Shown: one piece after another, positions 50,300 through 58,809 of the stretch
How positions within the stretch are numbered: position 1 is the stretch's first letter
Layout: each line of letters opens with the position of its first letter
NCBI RefSeq assembly: GCF_023091155.1
Contig: NZ_JAHWXK010000001.1
Location: forward strand, 868,001-932,000
Direction: 5' to 3'
DNA length: 64,000 nucleotides
Origin: Microbacterium sufflavum
Lineage (GTDB): Bacteria > Actinomycetota > Actinomycetes > Actinomycetales > Microbacteriaceae
Program-made: the position numbers and the translations under genes
The notes under the pieces: model-generated
The model's database searches: none
What the model was told of the DNA's origin: nothing
What the model saw: only the letters and a program-made list of their open reading frames with translations

Positions 50300-52347
50300 C
50301 GTCCTGCTCCGATCGCCTCGACGGGCGCATCGTCGGGATGCGCGGAGTAGTAGTGCTCTGTGCCCTCGATGTGCCGCCGCACGGGCTCCACACCCGCGTA
50401 CCGGGCGGGGTCGGACGAGCGCGGCGCGAAGCGGTCGCCTGCGGGGAAGTCGCGTGGCGACGGCACGACGCCCGACACCTGGTGCAGCCGGTCGGATCCG
50501 GCCTCGATCGACAGCACGGCCCCCAGGAGGCCCTGCGTGTACTCGTGCACCGGCTGCGTGAGCACCTCGCGCGTGGTGCCCTGCTCGACCACCTGCCCCG
50601 CGTACATGACGGTGATGCGGTGCGACAGCTCCGCGACCAGGGCGAGGTCGTGGGATACGAACACGAGCGCGAAGCCGAGCTCGCGCTGCAGCCGCATCAG
50701 CAGTTCCACGACCTGGGCCTGCACGGTCACGTCGAGGGCCGTGGTGGGCTCGTCGGCGATCACCAGGCGCGGGTCGCGCGTGAGGGCCATGGCGATCAGC
50801 ACGCGCTGCCGCTGACCGCCCGACAGCTCGTGCGGGTACGAGGCGAGGGTGCGCTGCGGATCGAGCCCGACCAGCTCCAGCAGCTCCTCGGCGGTGCGGG
50901 TGCCGCCGCGCGAGGTCAGCTGCTTCATCTGCGAGCGGATCAGCATCGCCGGGTTCAGCGAGCTCAGTGCGTCCTGGTAGACCATCGCGATGTCGTGTCC
51001 GCGGAGGGCGTTGCGCTCCCTCGGGGACATCTGCAGCAGGTCCTTGCCGTCGAACAGGATGCGTCCGCGGAGGTCGGCCTTCGGGTCGAGCAGGCCCATG
51101 ATCGCGAGCGAGGTGATGGACTTGCCGCAGCCCGACTCGCCCACGAGCGACATCGTCTCGCCGGGGCGCACGGTGAAGCTGACGTGGTCGACCACGTTCA
51201 CGTCGCCGTGTCGCGGGAAGGAGATGCACAGGTCCTGCACCTCGAGCAGCGGGGCCTGGTCGCCCGTGTAGACGAGGCGGTCGGTGCGGTCGAGCTCGCG
51301 GGCGCGCAGCTCGGCCAGGCGCGCGGCGAGCGGCACGGCCTCGGCGGTGGGCACGAGCACGTCGGGCACGCCGCTGGGCACGGACAGGTTCACGGACGTG
51401 TCGACGGTGGGGATCACGTGCGTGTCGTCGGGGGCGGCCGCGGCCTCCAGCTCCTGCGTCGACTCCTCGGTGTTCGCGGCGTCCGCGGTGACCTTGCGGG
51501 CGCGCGGCGACACCATCGCGTCGGTCATGCCCTCGGACAGGATGTTGAGGCACAGGACCGTGATCATGATGAGGATGCCGGGGAAGAAGGTCGCCCACCA
51601 CGCACCGCTCATGAGGAGGTTGCGGCCGGCGGCGATCACGTTGCCCCAGGACGGCTCGGGGTCGGGCACCCCGGCCTGGAGGAACGACAGCGATGCCTCG
51701 AACACGATCGCGTCGGCGACGAGCACCGTGGCGAACACGAGCACGGGGGCCATCGCGTTGCGGGCGACGTGCCGCACGATGATGCGCGGGGTGCCCGCTC
51801 CCATCACCCGCACGGCGGAGACGTAGTCCTCGCCGTACTGGTCGAGGATGTTGGCGCGCACGATGCGGGTCAACTGGGGCACATAGAGGAACGCGATGGT
51901 GAGGACCAGCACCGGGAGGGACTTGCCGAACACGGCCACGAACACGGCGGCGAGCGCGATGCCGGGGAACGACATGATGACGTCCATGACGCGCATCAGC
52001 GTCTCGGAGATCCACTTGGGCGCGGTCGCGGCGATCGTGCCGAGCACACAGGCGACGGCGAGGGCCACGAGGGTCGCGCCCAGGCCGATCACGAGCGAGT
52101 AGCGGGCGCCGTAGACCAGGCGCGAGAAGATGTCGCGGCCCTGACGGTCGGTGCCGAACCAGTGCTCGGGGCTCGGCGGCTGCACGGGGGTGCCCGAGGC
52201 CAGCGGGTCGTAGGGCGAGATCAGCGGCGCCAGGACGGCGGCCAGCGCGATGAGCGCGAGCACCGTCAGGCAGATGATCGAGCCGAGGGAGAGGCGGCCC
52301 CAGCGGAGGCCGGGGACGGAGAGTCGTTCCGTGAGTCTGCGTCGCAT
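50296..52347 (-). CDS. Fused ABC permease-ATPase (DppC-DppD) of the sialic acid transporter
   Basis: The 683-residue fusion has a DppC-type permease (about 1-290; six helices, EAA-like loop YVSAVRVMGAGTPRIIVRHV), an acidic linker (about 290-365) and a complete DppD-type ATPase (about 370-640). The ATPase has Walker A GESGCGKSI (Ser-Ile in place of the usual Ser-Thr at the end), signature [10 protein letters not shown], Walker B LVIADEPTT and H-loop VSHDL. The C-terminus carries the oligopeptide ABC extension with HEYTQGLLGAV. Fusion of one permease to one ATPase is known in sialic acid transporters of this class. Confidence 0.88.
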   Translation of the reverse strand: MRRRLTERLSVPGLRWGRLSLGSIICLTVLALIALAAVLAPLISPYDPLASGTPVQPPSPEHWFGTDRQGRDIFSRLVYGARYSLVIGLGATLVALAVACVLGTIAATAPKWISETLMRVMDVIMSFPGIALAAVFVAVFGKSLPVLVLTIAFLYVPQLTRIVRANILDQYGEDYVSAVRVMGAGTPRIIVRHVARNAMAPVLVFATVLVADAIVFEASLSFLQAGVPDPEPSWGNVIAAGRNLLMSGAWWATFFPGILIMITVLCLNILSEGMTDAMVSPRARKVTADAANTEESTQELEAAAAPDDTHVIPTVDTSVNLSVPSGVPDVLVPTAEAVPLAARLAELRARELDRTDRLVYTGDQAPLLEVQDLCISFPRHGDVNVVDHVSFTVRPGETMSLVGESGCGKSITSLAIMGLLDPKADLRGRILFDGKDLLQMSPRERNALRGHDIAMVYQDALSSLNPAMLIRSQMKQLTSRGGTRTAEELLELVGLDPQRTLASYPHELSGGQRQRVLIAMALTRDPRLVIADEPTTALDVTVQAQVVELLMRLQRELGFALVFVSHDLALVAELSHRITVMYAGQVVEQGTTREVLTQPVHEYTQGLLGAVLSIEAGSDRLHQVSGVVPSPRDFPAGDRFAPRSSDPARYAGVEPVRRHIEGTEHYYSAHPDDAPVEAIGAGR

Positions 52348-52348
52348 G

Positions 52349-53305
52349 TCACACCGCCCGGATTCGAGGATTGATGAGCACGTACAGGAGGTCGACGATG
52401 ATGTTGATCACGACGAACGCGAGGGCGACCGCGAGCGTCACTCCCTGCACGAGGTTGGGTTCGTTGTTGGTGACGCCGTTGAGGATCAGCGTTCCCATGC
52501 CGGGGATCGCGAAGATGATCTCGATCACCACGGCCCCGCCGAGCAGGTAGCCGATGCGCAGGCCGAGCACGGTGACGGGGGTGATGAGGGCGTTGCGCAG
52601 CACATTGCGGCCGACCACGATCACGCGGGGGATCCCGGCGCCGAGCGCGGTGCGCACGTAGTCGCGGTCGAGCTCCTCGACCATCGAGGTGCGTACGACG
52701 CGCGAGAGCTGGCCGATCACGGGGACGGCGAGGGCGACGGCGGGGAGCGTCATGCGGGCGAGCCAGCCCGACGGATCGGTCCAGAAGTCGGGCAGGGGGC
52801 CGGACGCCGGCAGCAGTCCGAGCCCGAGCGTGAAGAGCTGGATGAGCAGGATCGCGAGCCAGAACGAGGGCGTGGAGAGGGCGGCGACGCCGAACACGCG
52901 GATGACCTGGTCGGGCCAGCGGTCGCGGTAGACGGCGGCGAGCACACCGATCGCGAACGCCACGATCACCGCGATGAGCAGGCCGAGGAAGGTCAGCGCC
53001 AGGGTCACGGGGAACGCGCGGGCCACCTCGTCGATCACGGGCAGGCTGCGGGCGGAGTAGGTGCCGAGGTCGCCCTGCACGAGGCCGAACAGGAAGTTCA
53101 CGTAGCGCACGAACAGCGGAAGGTTCAGTCCGTGCTCTTCGCGGTAGGCCTCGAGGGCTTCGGGGGACGCGGTCTCGCCGAGCGCGGTGCGCGCCGGGTC
53201 GACGGGCGAGAACGACATCACGAAGAAGACCAGGAACGTGATGCCGAGGATCATCAGCGGCAGCTGCAGCAGTCGCCGGCCGATGAGGCGGAGCGTGTTG
53301 GACAC
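52349..53305 (-). CDS. ABC transporter permease (DppB type)
   Basis: The 318-residue permease has six helices, an N-terminal LRLIGRRLLQLPLMILGITFLVFFV segment and the EAA loop YVRTALGAGIPRVIVVGRNVL. It forms the translocation pore with the permease half of the downstream fusion. The gap to that fusion is one base. A 78-base gap separates it from the binding-protein gene. Confidence 0.9.
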   Translation of the reverse strand: MSNTLRLIGRRLLQLPLMILGITFLVFFVMSFSPVDPARTALGETASPEALEAYREEHGLNLPLFVRYVNFLFGLVQGDLGTYSARSLPVIDEVARAFPVTLALTFLGLLIAVIVAFAIGVLAAVYRDRWPDQVIRVFGVAALSTPSFWLAILLIQLFTLGLGLLPASGPLPDFWTDPSGWLARMTLPAVALAVPVIGQLSRVVRTSMVEELDRDYVRTALGAGIPRVIVVGRNVLRNALITPVTVLGLRIGYLLGGAVVIEIIFAIPGMGTLILNGVTNNEPNLVQGVTLAVALAFVVINIIVDLLYVLINPRIRAV

Positions 53306-53383
53306 GTGCCGCTCCTTCCGGGTGGGGGTGGTGGCGGGGACGCGCTCTTCGGGCGAGCGCGCCCCCGCGGGGTGGGGCCGGGG

Positions 53384-54982
53384 CTACTTCGCCGCCACGC
53401 CGACGTCGAGGAACGACAGGCCGGTGGTGGGGACGGGCTGGAAGCCGACGAGCTCCTGGCTGCTCCAGGCGGTGGGCAGCTTGCGGTGGAACAGCGGGTA
53501 CAGCACGGCCTGGTCGGAGATCAGGTCGAACGCCTGGTCCCAGGTCTTCTGCTGCTCGTCGCCCTCCTGGGTCACGGCGGTGTCGAGCAGCGTGCGCAGC
53601 TCGGCGTACTCGGGCGAGTCGGCCCAGGCGGTGCGCGTCTGGGTCCAGACGTTCTCGCCGTACCACCAGTTCATGAGCAGGTCGGGGTCGACGCCGAACA
53701 CCGACGGGTCACCGGGGGCGATGGCGACGGTGTAGTCGCCGGAGTCGATCTTCTCGTACATCGACGCGGACTGGCTGATGTCGAGCGTGGTGTCGATGCC
53801 GATCGCGTCGAGCGACTCCTTGATGAGCGGGGCGACCTCCTTGACCCAGCCGGTGTCGGTCATGCGGAGCGTGATGGCGAGGTCGGAGACCCCGGCCTCG
53901 TCGAGCAGCTCCTTCGCCTTGTCGGGGTCGTAGGTGTAGACGGTGGACGCCTCGTGGTAGTTCGGGTAGTCCTCGGGCAGGAACGAGGTGGCGGGGGTGG
54001 CGTTGCCGAGCATGCCGGTCTCGATGATCTTGTCCATGTCGAGCGCGTAGTGCAGCGCCTGGCGCACGCGCACGTCGTCGAAGGGCGCGGCCTTCGTGTT
54101 GAACATCATGAACAGCAGGCCGAACGACTGCACGCTCTCCACGTCGGCGGAGGCGGCGAGCGCGTCGGCGTCGATGTAGGGCACGTCCTCGATGGCCTGC
54201 ACGGTGCCGGTCGACATCGCGGTGACGCGGGCGGAGGCGTCGGCGAGCAGGTTCCAGTTCATGCCGGCGGCGAGCGCGGGGCGCGGGCCGTTGTAGTCGT
54301 CGTAGCGCTCGAAGACGAGCTTGTCCTCGGGCACCGCGGACACCAGGGAGTACGGGCCGGATCCGACGGGGTTCGCACCGAAGTCCTCGGGGTCGGCCTC
54401 GACCACGGCCTTCGGCACGATCTTGACGACGCCGAGGCGGTCGTCGATCAGCGAGAACGGGTAGTCGGTGGTGATGCGGACGGTGTCCTCGTCGACGGCG
54501 GTGACGGTGTCGATGAAGTCGACGAACGAGCGGAACAGCGAGTTGTTGGCCGGGTCGAGCACGCGCTCGTAGCTGAAGACCACGTCGTCGGCGGTGACCG
54601 GGTCGCCGTTCTGGAACGTGGCGCCCTCGCGGAGGTCGATCTCGTAGGTGGTGTCGTCGACCTTGGTCGGGAAGTCGGCGGCGAGCGCGGGGGCGGCCTC
54701 CTGCGTGACCGGGTCGAGGTCGACGAGGCCCTCGAAGATGTGCCAGTTGGCGGAGACCGTGACCGCGCCGGAGGCGACCATCGGGTCGAAGCTGCCGTTG
54801 AGCGTGTAGGAGATGCCGGCCTCGATGATGCCGTCGGGGTCGACCTCGCTCGCGGCGGGGCTCTCGTCCGGCGTGCTGGCGGCGCCGCCGCCGCAGCCGG
54901 CGAGGGCGAGGGACGCGGCGACCGTGCCGGCGACCGCCATCGCGAATCGACCCGCGCGGCGGCGGGTGATGTGTCGGTTCAT
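53384..54982 (-). CDS. Family 5 solute-binding lipoprotein for sialic acid uptake
   Basis: The 532-residue SBP_bac_5 protein has a signal peptide starting MNRHITRRRAGRF, with lipobox LALAG-Cys30, then an Asp/Glu-rich linker. The mature chain contains the family signature YEIDLREGATFQNGDPVTADDVVFSYERV. It captures the substrate for the DppBC-type pore. Family 5 proteins mostly bind peptides, but the adjoining nanA-nanK-nanE genes point to sialic acid. CTGGAG precedes the ATG. It is the first gene of the eight-gene operon. Confidence 0.88.
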   Translation of the reverse strand: MNRHITRRRAGRFAMAVAGTVAASLALAGCGGGAASTPDESPAASEVDPDGIIEAGISYTLNGSFDPMVASGAVTVSANWHIFEGLVDLDPVTQEAAPALAADFPTKVDDTTYEIDLREGATFQNGDPVTADDVVFSYERVLDPANNSLFRSFVDFIDTVTAVDEDTVRITTDYPFSLIDDRLGVVKIVPKAVVEADPEDFGANPVGSGPYSLVSAVPEDKLVFERYDDYNGPRPALAAGMNWNLLADASARVTAMSTGTVQAIEDVPYIDADALAASADVESVQSFGLLFMMFNTKAAPFDDVRVRQALHYALDMDKIIETGMLGNATPATSFLPEDYPNYHEASTVYTYDPDKAKELLDEAGVSDLAITLRMTDTGWVKEVAPLIKESLDAIGIDTTLDISQSASMYEKIDSGDYTVAIAPGDPSVFGVDPDLLMNWWYGENVWTQTRTAWADSPEYAELRTLLDTAVTQEGDEQQKTWDQAFDLISDQAVLYPLFHRKLPTAWSSQELVGFQPVPTTGLSFLDVGVAAK

Positions 54983-55015
54983 GTGTGCTCCAGGGTGAAG
55001 GGGGGACATCTTGAG

Positions 55016-55028
55016 GACATCTGATGTC
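55016..55028. promoter_or_regulatory. Palindromic operator between the nan operon and its GntR regulator
   Basis: GACATCTGATGTC is a perfect 6-1-6 palindrome. It lies directly downstream of the -10 box of the nan operon, and partial copies (GACATCTTGAGGACATC, TGATGTCTGATGT) flank it. The position fits repression by the adjacent FCD-type GntR regulator. Confidence 0.65.
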
Positions 55029-55034
55029 TGATGT

Positions 55035-55064
55035 ACTCTAAACACACGTTCGATCAGATCACAA
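55035..55064 (-). promoter_or_regulatory. Promoter of the nan operon
   Basis: On the minus strand, -35 TTGTGA (55059-55064) and -10 TAGAGT (55035-55040) are separated by 18 bases. On the plus strand, TACTCT (55034-55039) could be the -10 for the divergent regulator, so the two promoters overlap. Confidence 0.6.
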
Positions 55065-55071
55065 GAGTGAG

Positions 55072-55833
55072 ATGATCGGAGCGTTTTCTGTCAGGCACGA
55101 GAGGGGCCCCATGAAGTCCACCACGGGGAGGGCATCGCGCATGCGCCGTGCCACGACGGCCGACCAGATCAAGCAGCTCATCCTCACGCGCGGGCTCACC
55201 CCCGGCGACCCGCTGCCCACCGAGGCCGAGCTGTGCGAGGAGCTCGACGTGTCGCGCTCCTCCGTCCGCGAGGCCATCCGCACGCTCTCCACGCTCGACA
55301 TCGTCGACGTCCGCCACGGCCACGGCACCTACGTCGGCCCGATGTCGCTCGACCCGATGGTGGAGGCGCTCGTGTTCCGCGGCGTGCTCTCGCCCGAGGG
55401 GTCGCTGCAGGCGCTGCGCGAGGTGGTGGAGGTGCGCCTCGCCCTCGACCTGTCGATGGCCGAGCGCGTGGTCGAGGCCGCCCAGGCACAGGAGGATCCG
55501 GAGCTGGACGAGCTCGTGGCCGACATGGTCGACAAGGCCGGGCGCGGCGAGTACTTCCTCGAAGAGGACAGGGCTTTCCACACCCGGCTGTTCGGCGCGA
55601 TCGACAACCGCCTGGTCGGACAGCTCGTCGGCGCGTTCTGGGACGTGCACACCGCGGTGCTCCCGCAGCTCGGCATCGCCCAGCCCGACGACATCACCCA
55701 GACCGCCCAGGCGCACGGCGACATGCTCGACGCGGCACGCGCCGGCGACGTGGAGCGGTACCGCCGGGCCGTGATCGAGCACTACCAGCCGCTGCAGCGC
55801 GTACTCGCCACCGCGGAGGACGCACGGGCCTGA
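55072..55833 (+). CDS. nanR: GntR/FadR (FCD) family regulator, putative NanR
   Basis: The 253-residue regulator has a GntR-type winged HTH (about 22-85; LTPGDPLPTEAELCEELDVSRSSVREAIRTL, short form ELDVSRSSVREAIRTL) and an all-helical FCD effector domain (about 100-250). The metal-binding pattern is D-x3-H (EDRAFHTRLF), then ...H...H near the C-terminus (VIEHYQPL). It lies divergently from the nan operon and most likely represses it, with sialic acid or a catabolite as inducer. Starts at 55072, 55111 or 55141 are all in frame; the first ATG is used here. Confidence 0.82.
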   Translation: MIGAFSVRHERGPMKSTTGRASRMRRATTADQIKQLILTRGLTPGDPLPTEAELCEELDVSRSSVREAIRTLSTLDIVDVRHGHGTYVGPMSLDPMVEALVFRGVLSPEGSLQALREVVEVRLALDLSMAERVVEAAQAQEDPELDELVADMVDKAGRGEYFLEEDRAFHTRLFGAIDNRLVGQLVGAFWDVHTAVLPQLGIAQPDDITQTAQAHGDMLDAARAGDVERYRRAVIEHYQPLQRVLATAEDARA

Positions 55834-55882
55834 CCCCGGGAGTCGGTAGTCTGACCTTCCCCCCACCGGAAAGAGGACTGCC

Positions 55883-56800
55883 ATGTCCGTTGGACTGCTC
55901 GCCGTCGTCGACGACATCCTGAGCGCGGCCATGAAGGCCTCCGCCAAGGCCGCCGGCGTCGTGATCGACGACGCCGCCGTCACCCCGCAGTACGTGCAGG
56001 GCATCACGCCGGCGCGTGAGCTCCCGGTGGTGGGGAAGATCGCGCTCGGGTCGCTGGTGAACAAGTTCGTCATCATCATCCCGATCGCGCTGCTGCTCAC
56101 GGCGTTCGCCCCGTGGGTGCTCCCGTACCTGCTGATCCTGGGGGGCTCGTACCTGTGCTTCGAGGGCGCCGAGAAGGTGCTCGAGTGGTTCGGGGTGCAG
56201 CACGGTCATGCCGACGAGGGCGCGCGCGACGAGCGCAAGCTCGTGTTCGGCGCCATCCGCACCGACCTCATCCTGTCAACCGAGATCATGCTCATCTCGC
56301 TGGCCAGCCTCGACAAGGGCCTCGACGTCTGGTCGACACTGGCGATCCTCGCCGTGATCGCGCTGCTGATGACGGTGGCCGTGTACGGGGTGGTCGCGCT
56401 GCTGGTGAAGATCGACGACATCGGCCTGAAGATGGCGAAGAACCCGGTGCAGCGGGTGCGCCACACCGGCACCCGGATCGTGCGGTCGATGCCGGCGGTG
56501 TTCCGCTTCATCAGCGTGCTGGGCACGGTCGCGATGCTCTGGGTCGGCGGTCACCTGGTGCTGATCAACCTCGGCGAGGTCGGCCTGCACGCCCCCGCCG
56601 ATCTGCTGCACGCGGTCGAGCACGCGCTCGAACCCCTCGGCGGCGTCGTGGTGTGGATCGTCGACACCCTCATCTCCGCGATCGCCGGCCTCGTGTGGGG
56701 CCTCGTGATCGTCGGGATCGTGCTGGGCATCGCGCGCCTCTTCGGCAAGAAGCCGAGCTTCCACGAGGGCGAGACCTCCCCCGCCGACGTCCACGCCTGA
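55883..56800 (+). CDS. DUF808 family membrane protein
   Basis: The 305-residue polytopic protein of the DUF808/YedI family begins MSVGLLAVVDDILSAAMKASAKAAGVVIDDAAVTPQYVQG (short form LLAVVDDILSAAMKASAKAA). It carries GSYLCFEGAEKVLEWF and GAIRTDLILSTEIMLISLA, all characteristic. Function is unknown. AAAGAGG precedes the ATG. It follows the GntR gene in the same direction after 49 bases, but the family occurs independently of sialic acid genes, so a functional link is doubtful. Confidence 0.88.
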   Translation: MSVGLLAVVDDILSAAMKASAKAAGVVIDDAAVTPQYVQGITPARELPVVGKIALGSLVNKFVIIIPIALLLTAFAPWVLPYLLILGGSYLCFEGAEKVLEWFGVQHGHADEGARDERKLVFGAIRTDLILSTEIMLISLASLDKGLDVWSTLAILAVIALLMTVAVYGVVALLVKIDDIGLKMAKNPVQRVRHTGTRIVRSMPAVFRFISVLGTVAMLWVGGHLVLINLGEVGLHAPADLLHAVEHALEPLGGVVVWIVDTLISAIAGLVWGLVIVGIVLGIARLFGKKPSFHEGETSPADVHA

Positions 56801-56844
56801 GCGGATCGCACCCGGGGAGACCGGTCGTACCAGGGGATGGCAGG

Positions 56845-56865
56845 GGTGAAATGTTAGATTTCACC
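56845..56865. promoter_or_regulatory. Palindrome overlapping a leaderless promoter
   Basis: GGTGAAAT-GTTAG-ATTTCACC has perfect 8-base arms. It contains the -10 hexamer TAGATT (56855-56860), 6 bases before the ATG of the next gene. A bound dimer would block that promoter. Confidence 0.6.
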
Positions 56866-56866
56866 G

Positions 56867-58072
56867 ATGCGCCCACGTCCGCCGTCGCCGATCACCGTCA
56901 CCTCCTTCGCTGCAGACCGGTGGTTCCGGGCGCAGGGGCTCCCGACCTTCGTGCCCTGGCGTCGCTGGTTCCATGACATCGTGCCGCGGTCGGCGCCGCT
57001 CATCGCCGCCGCGTCCGTCTACTGGACCCTCGCGGGCGACGGGATCGACGACTTCTCGTTCGCCCTGCACCTGCTCGTGGAGACCAAGGACGGCACGGGC
57101 CTCGCGTTCGCGATCCTCGCCGCGCTGCTGACCAGTCTCGTCCTCGCCTGGGCCGGGTTCGCCGTGGTGCGCGTCACGCTCCGCCACCTGCGCGGGGTTC
57201 GACGCACGGCGGCCGCGATGGTGGTCATCGCTCTCTGCGCTGCCGGCATGATGCTCGAAGGAGGCGTCACCGAGGGCGCGCCCGCAGCGCCGGTCGCGGA
57301 ATCCCTCTCGATCGTCGCGGGGAGCGTGCTGCTGGTCGCGTTCGGCGGCGGCGCGCTGCTGTCGTGGGCCACGAGGCTCGCAGCCCGCAACCTCGCCGCG
57401 ATCGGGCACATGGCGACCATCGCACTTCCCGTCATCCTCATGCTCGTGCTGTTCGCGTTCTTCTCGGTCGAGGTCTGGCAGATGGCATCCGTGCTGTCGT
57501 GGTCCGCGCTCGGGCTCCTGGCACTGGTGGTGGCCGCGCTCGCCGGCGCGGTCGTGCTGCAGGTGAGCGCGACCGAGGTCGACCCGGCGACGCTCGCGCT
57601 CACCGTCGACGAGGAGCGCGACCTGCTGCGGGGCACACCGGCCGAGGGTCGCCCGGCGTCGACGGATCCGGCGTCGACCGTCGGCCATCCGCAGCGGATC
57701 AACATGCTGCTCGCGATGACCCTCGCGCACCTCGTCCAGGCGGCCGTCTTCGCTCTGCTGCTCGCCGTGCTGCTCGTTCTCATCGGGGTGATCGCCGTTC
57801 CTCCGGATCTCGCGCAGACCTGGCTGGGTGATCCCACGTCGGTGCATGCGCTCGTGGTGCAGCCGCTCGTGGTGCAGGGCGTGGCACTTCCGCTCACGGT
57901 CAACCTCCTCAAGGCGGCGACGCTGGTCGCCATCGTCTCGGCGCTGCCGTTCGTGTTCTCGGCCGTGAGCGAGAGCCGCTACCGCGCCCGCTTCTCGGAA
58001 CCGATCGTGGCCGACATACGACGCGCGATCCTCGTCCGCGCTGCGCTGTCCGACTCCGAGCGCATCGGCTGA
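56867..58072 (+). CDS. Large polytopic membrane protein of unknown function
   Basis: The 401-residue protein has about eight membrane helices in two groups (about 42-60, 80-135, 148-175, 185-235, then 290-325 and 340-375), separated by a hydrophilic cytoplasmic stretch (about 240-285). An Arg-rich end follows (RYRARFSEPIVADIRRAIL). I recognise no transporter or enzyme motif. It is expressed from a leaderless promoter covered by a 21-bp palindrome, so regulation by a dimeric repressor is likely. Confidence 0.7.
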   Translation: MRPRPPSPITVTSFAADRWFRAQGLPTFVPWRRWFHDIVPRSAPLIAAASVYWTLAGDGIDDFSFALHLLVETKDGTGLAFAILAALLTSLVLAWAGFAVVRVTLRHLRGVRRTAAAMVVIALCAAGMMLEGGVTEGAPAAPVAESLSIVAGSVLLVAFGGGALLSWATRLAARNLAAIGHMATIALPVILMLVLFAFFSVEVWQMASVLSWSALGLLALVVAALAGAVVLQVSATEVDPATLALTVDEERDLLRGTPAEGRPASTDPASTVGHPQRINMLLAMTLAHLVQAAVFALLLAVLLVLIGVIAVPPDLAQTWLGDPTSVHALVVQPLVVQGVALPLTVNLLKAATLVAIVSALPFVFSAVSESRYRARFSEPIVADIRRAILVRAALSDSERIG

Positions 58073-58211
58073 CCGCCGGGGCCACGGCGGGTCGCCCGAC
58101 CAGCCCGGGCGCTGCGCTTCACCCCCGGCGGGCCGCGCCGAATCGGTCGGCCTCGACCCCGCGGGCCTGTTCCCCACCCTGTCCATGACGCGACGCGCTG
58201 GTCACCCCCGA

Positions 58212-58217
58212 TAGAGT
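58212..58217 (+). promoter_or_regulatory. -10 element upstream of the acetyltransferase gene
   Basis: TAGAGT is followed by 7 bases and a GTG at 58225, which opens a ten-codon frame ahead of the acetyltransferase gene. The remaining 140 bases between it and the membrane protein stop contain only a weak CCGCCG/CGGCGG hairpin. Confidence 0.5.
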
Positions 58218-58224
58218 GCGGAAC

Positions 58225-58257
58225 GTGACTGCATCCCCGTCTCGACCCTGCTGGTGA
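58225..58257 (+). CDS. Possible leaderless upstream ORF of ten codons
   Basis: GTG-initiated VTASPSRPCW ends at a TGA seven bases before the acetyltransferase ATG. The start lies exactly where a leaderless transcript from TAGAGT would begin. It could be a regulatory leader peptide or chance. Confidence 0.35.
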   Translation: MTASPSRPCW

Positions 58258-58264
58258 GCGCCCC

Positions 58265-58804
58265 ATGACCGCCGTGCAGCTCAGGCCAGCCCACGATGCC
58301 GACCTCGACACGATCACCGAGATCCACAACCACGCCGTCGTGCACACCACGGCGATCTGGAACGAGGAGGCGGTGGACCGCGCCGACCGCGCCGCGTGGC
58401 TCGCCGACCGGACCGCCCGCGGATACCCGGTGATCGTCGCCGCCGACGACACCGGCGTGCTCGGCTACGCGTCGTACGCGCAGTGGCGGCCGCACAGCGG
58501 CTACCGGCTCACGGTCGAGCACTCCGTCTACGTGCGGGGTGATCAGCGCGGCCGCGGCATCGGCCGAGCGCTCATGGAGGAGCTCATCGCACACGCGCGC
58601 ACCGCCGGGATGCACGTGATGATCGGCGGGGTGGAGAGCGGGAACGCGGCGTCGATCGCCCTGCACGAGCGCCTCGGCTTCCGCGAGGTCGGACGCATGC
58701 CGCAGGTGGGCGCGAAGTTCGGCCGCTGGCTCGACCTCAGCATGCTGCAGCTCGTGCTCGACGACCGCCCCTCGCCCGACGCGCGCCCCGGCACCGAGGA
58801 CTGA
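58265..58804 (+). CDS. GNAT acetyltransferase, phosphinothricin-acetyltransferase-like
   Basis: The 179-residue GNAT protein transfers an acetyl group from acetyl-CoA to an amine. Motif A is seen as VEHSVYVRGDQRGRGIGRALMEEL, with the pyrophosphate loop RGDQRGRGIGRA, followed by GNAASIALHERLGFREVG. ITEIHNHAVVHTTA at the start and GAKFGRWLDLSMLQL at the end are the pattern of Pat/Bar and methionine sulfone acetyltransferases. In housekeeping context it more likely acetylates methionine sulfoximine/sulfone-type compounds than a herbicide. GTGAG and no strong ribosome site precede it. Confidence 0.85.
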   Translation: MTAVQLRPAHDADLDTITEIHNHAVVHTTAIWNEEAVDRADRAAWLADRTARGYPVIVAADDTGVLGYASYAQWRPHSGYRLTVEHSVYVRGDQRGRGIGRALMEELIAHARTAGMHVMIGGVESGNAASIALHERLGFREVGRMPQVGAKFGRWLDLSMLQLVLDDRPSPDARPGTED

Positions 58805-58809
58805 CGCCG

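Noticed and set aside
52250..55024. A 924-codon plus-strand frame across the nan transporter genes
   Set aside because: It is the antisense shadow of three well-recognised minus-strand genes, with Gly/Glu/Arg/His-rich sequence and no domain.
58265..58804. A dedicated phosphinothricin (bialaphos) resistance gene
   Set aside because: Pat-like GNAT proteins are widespread housekeeping enzymes, and there is no antibiotic biosynthesis context here.
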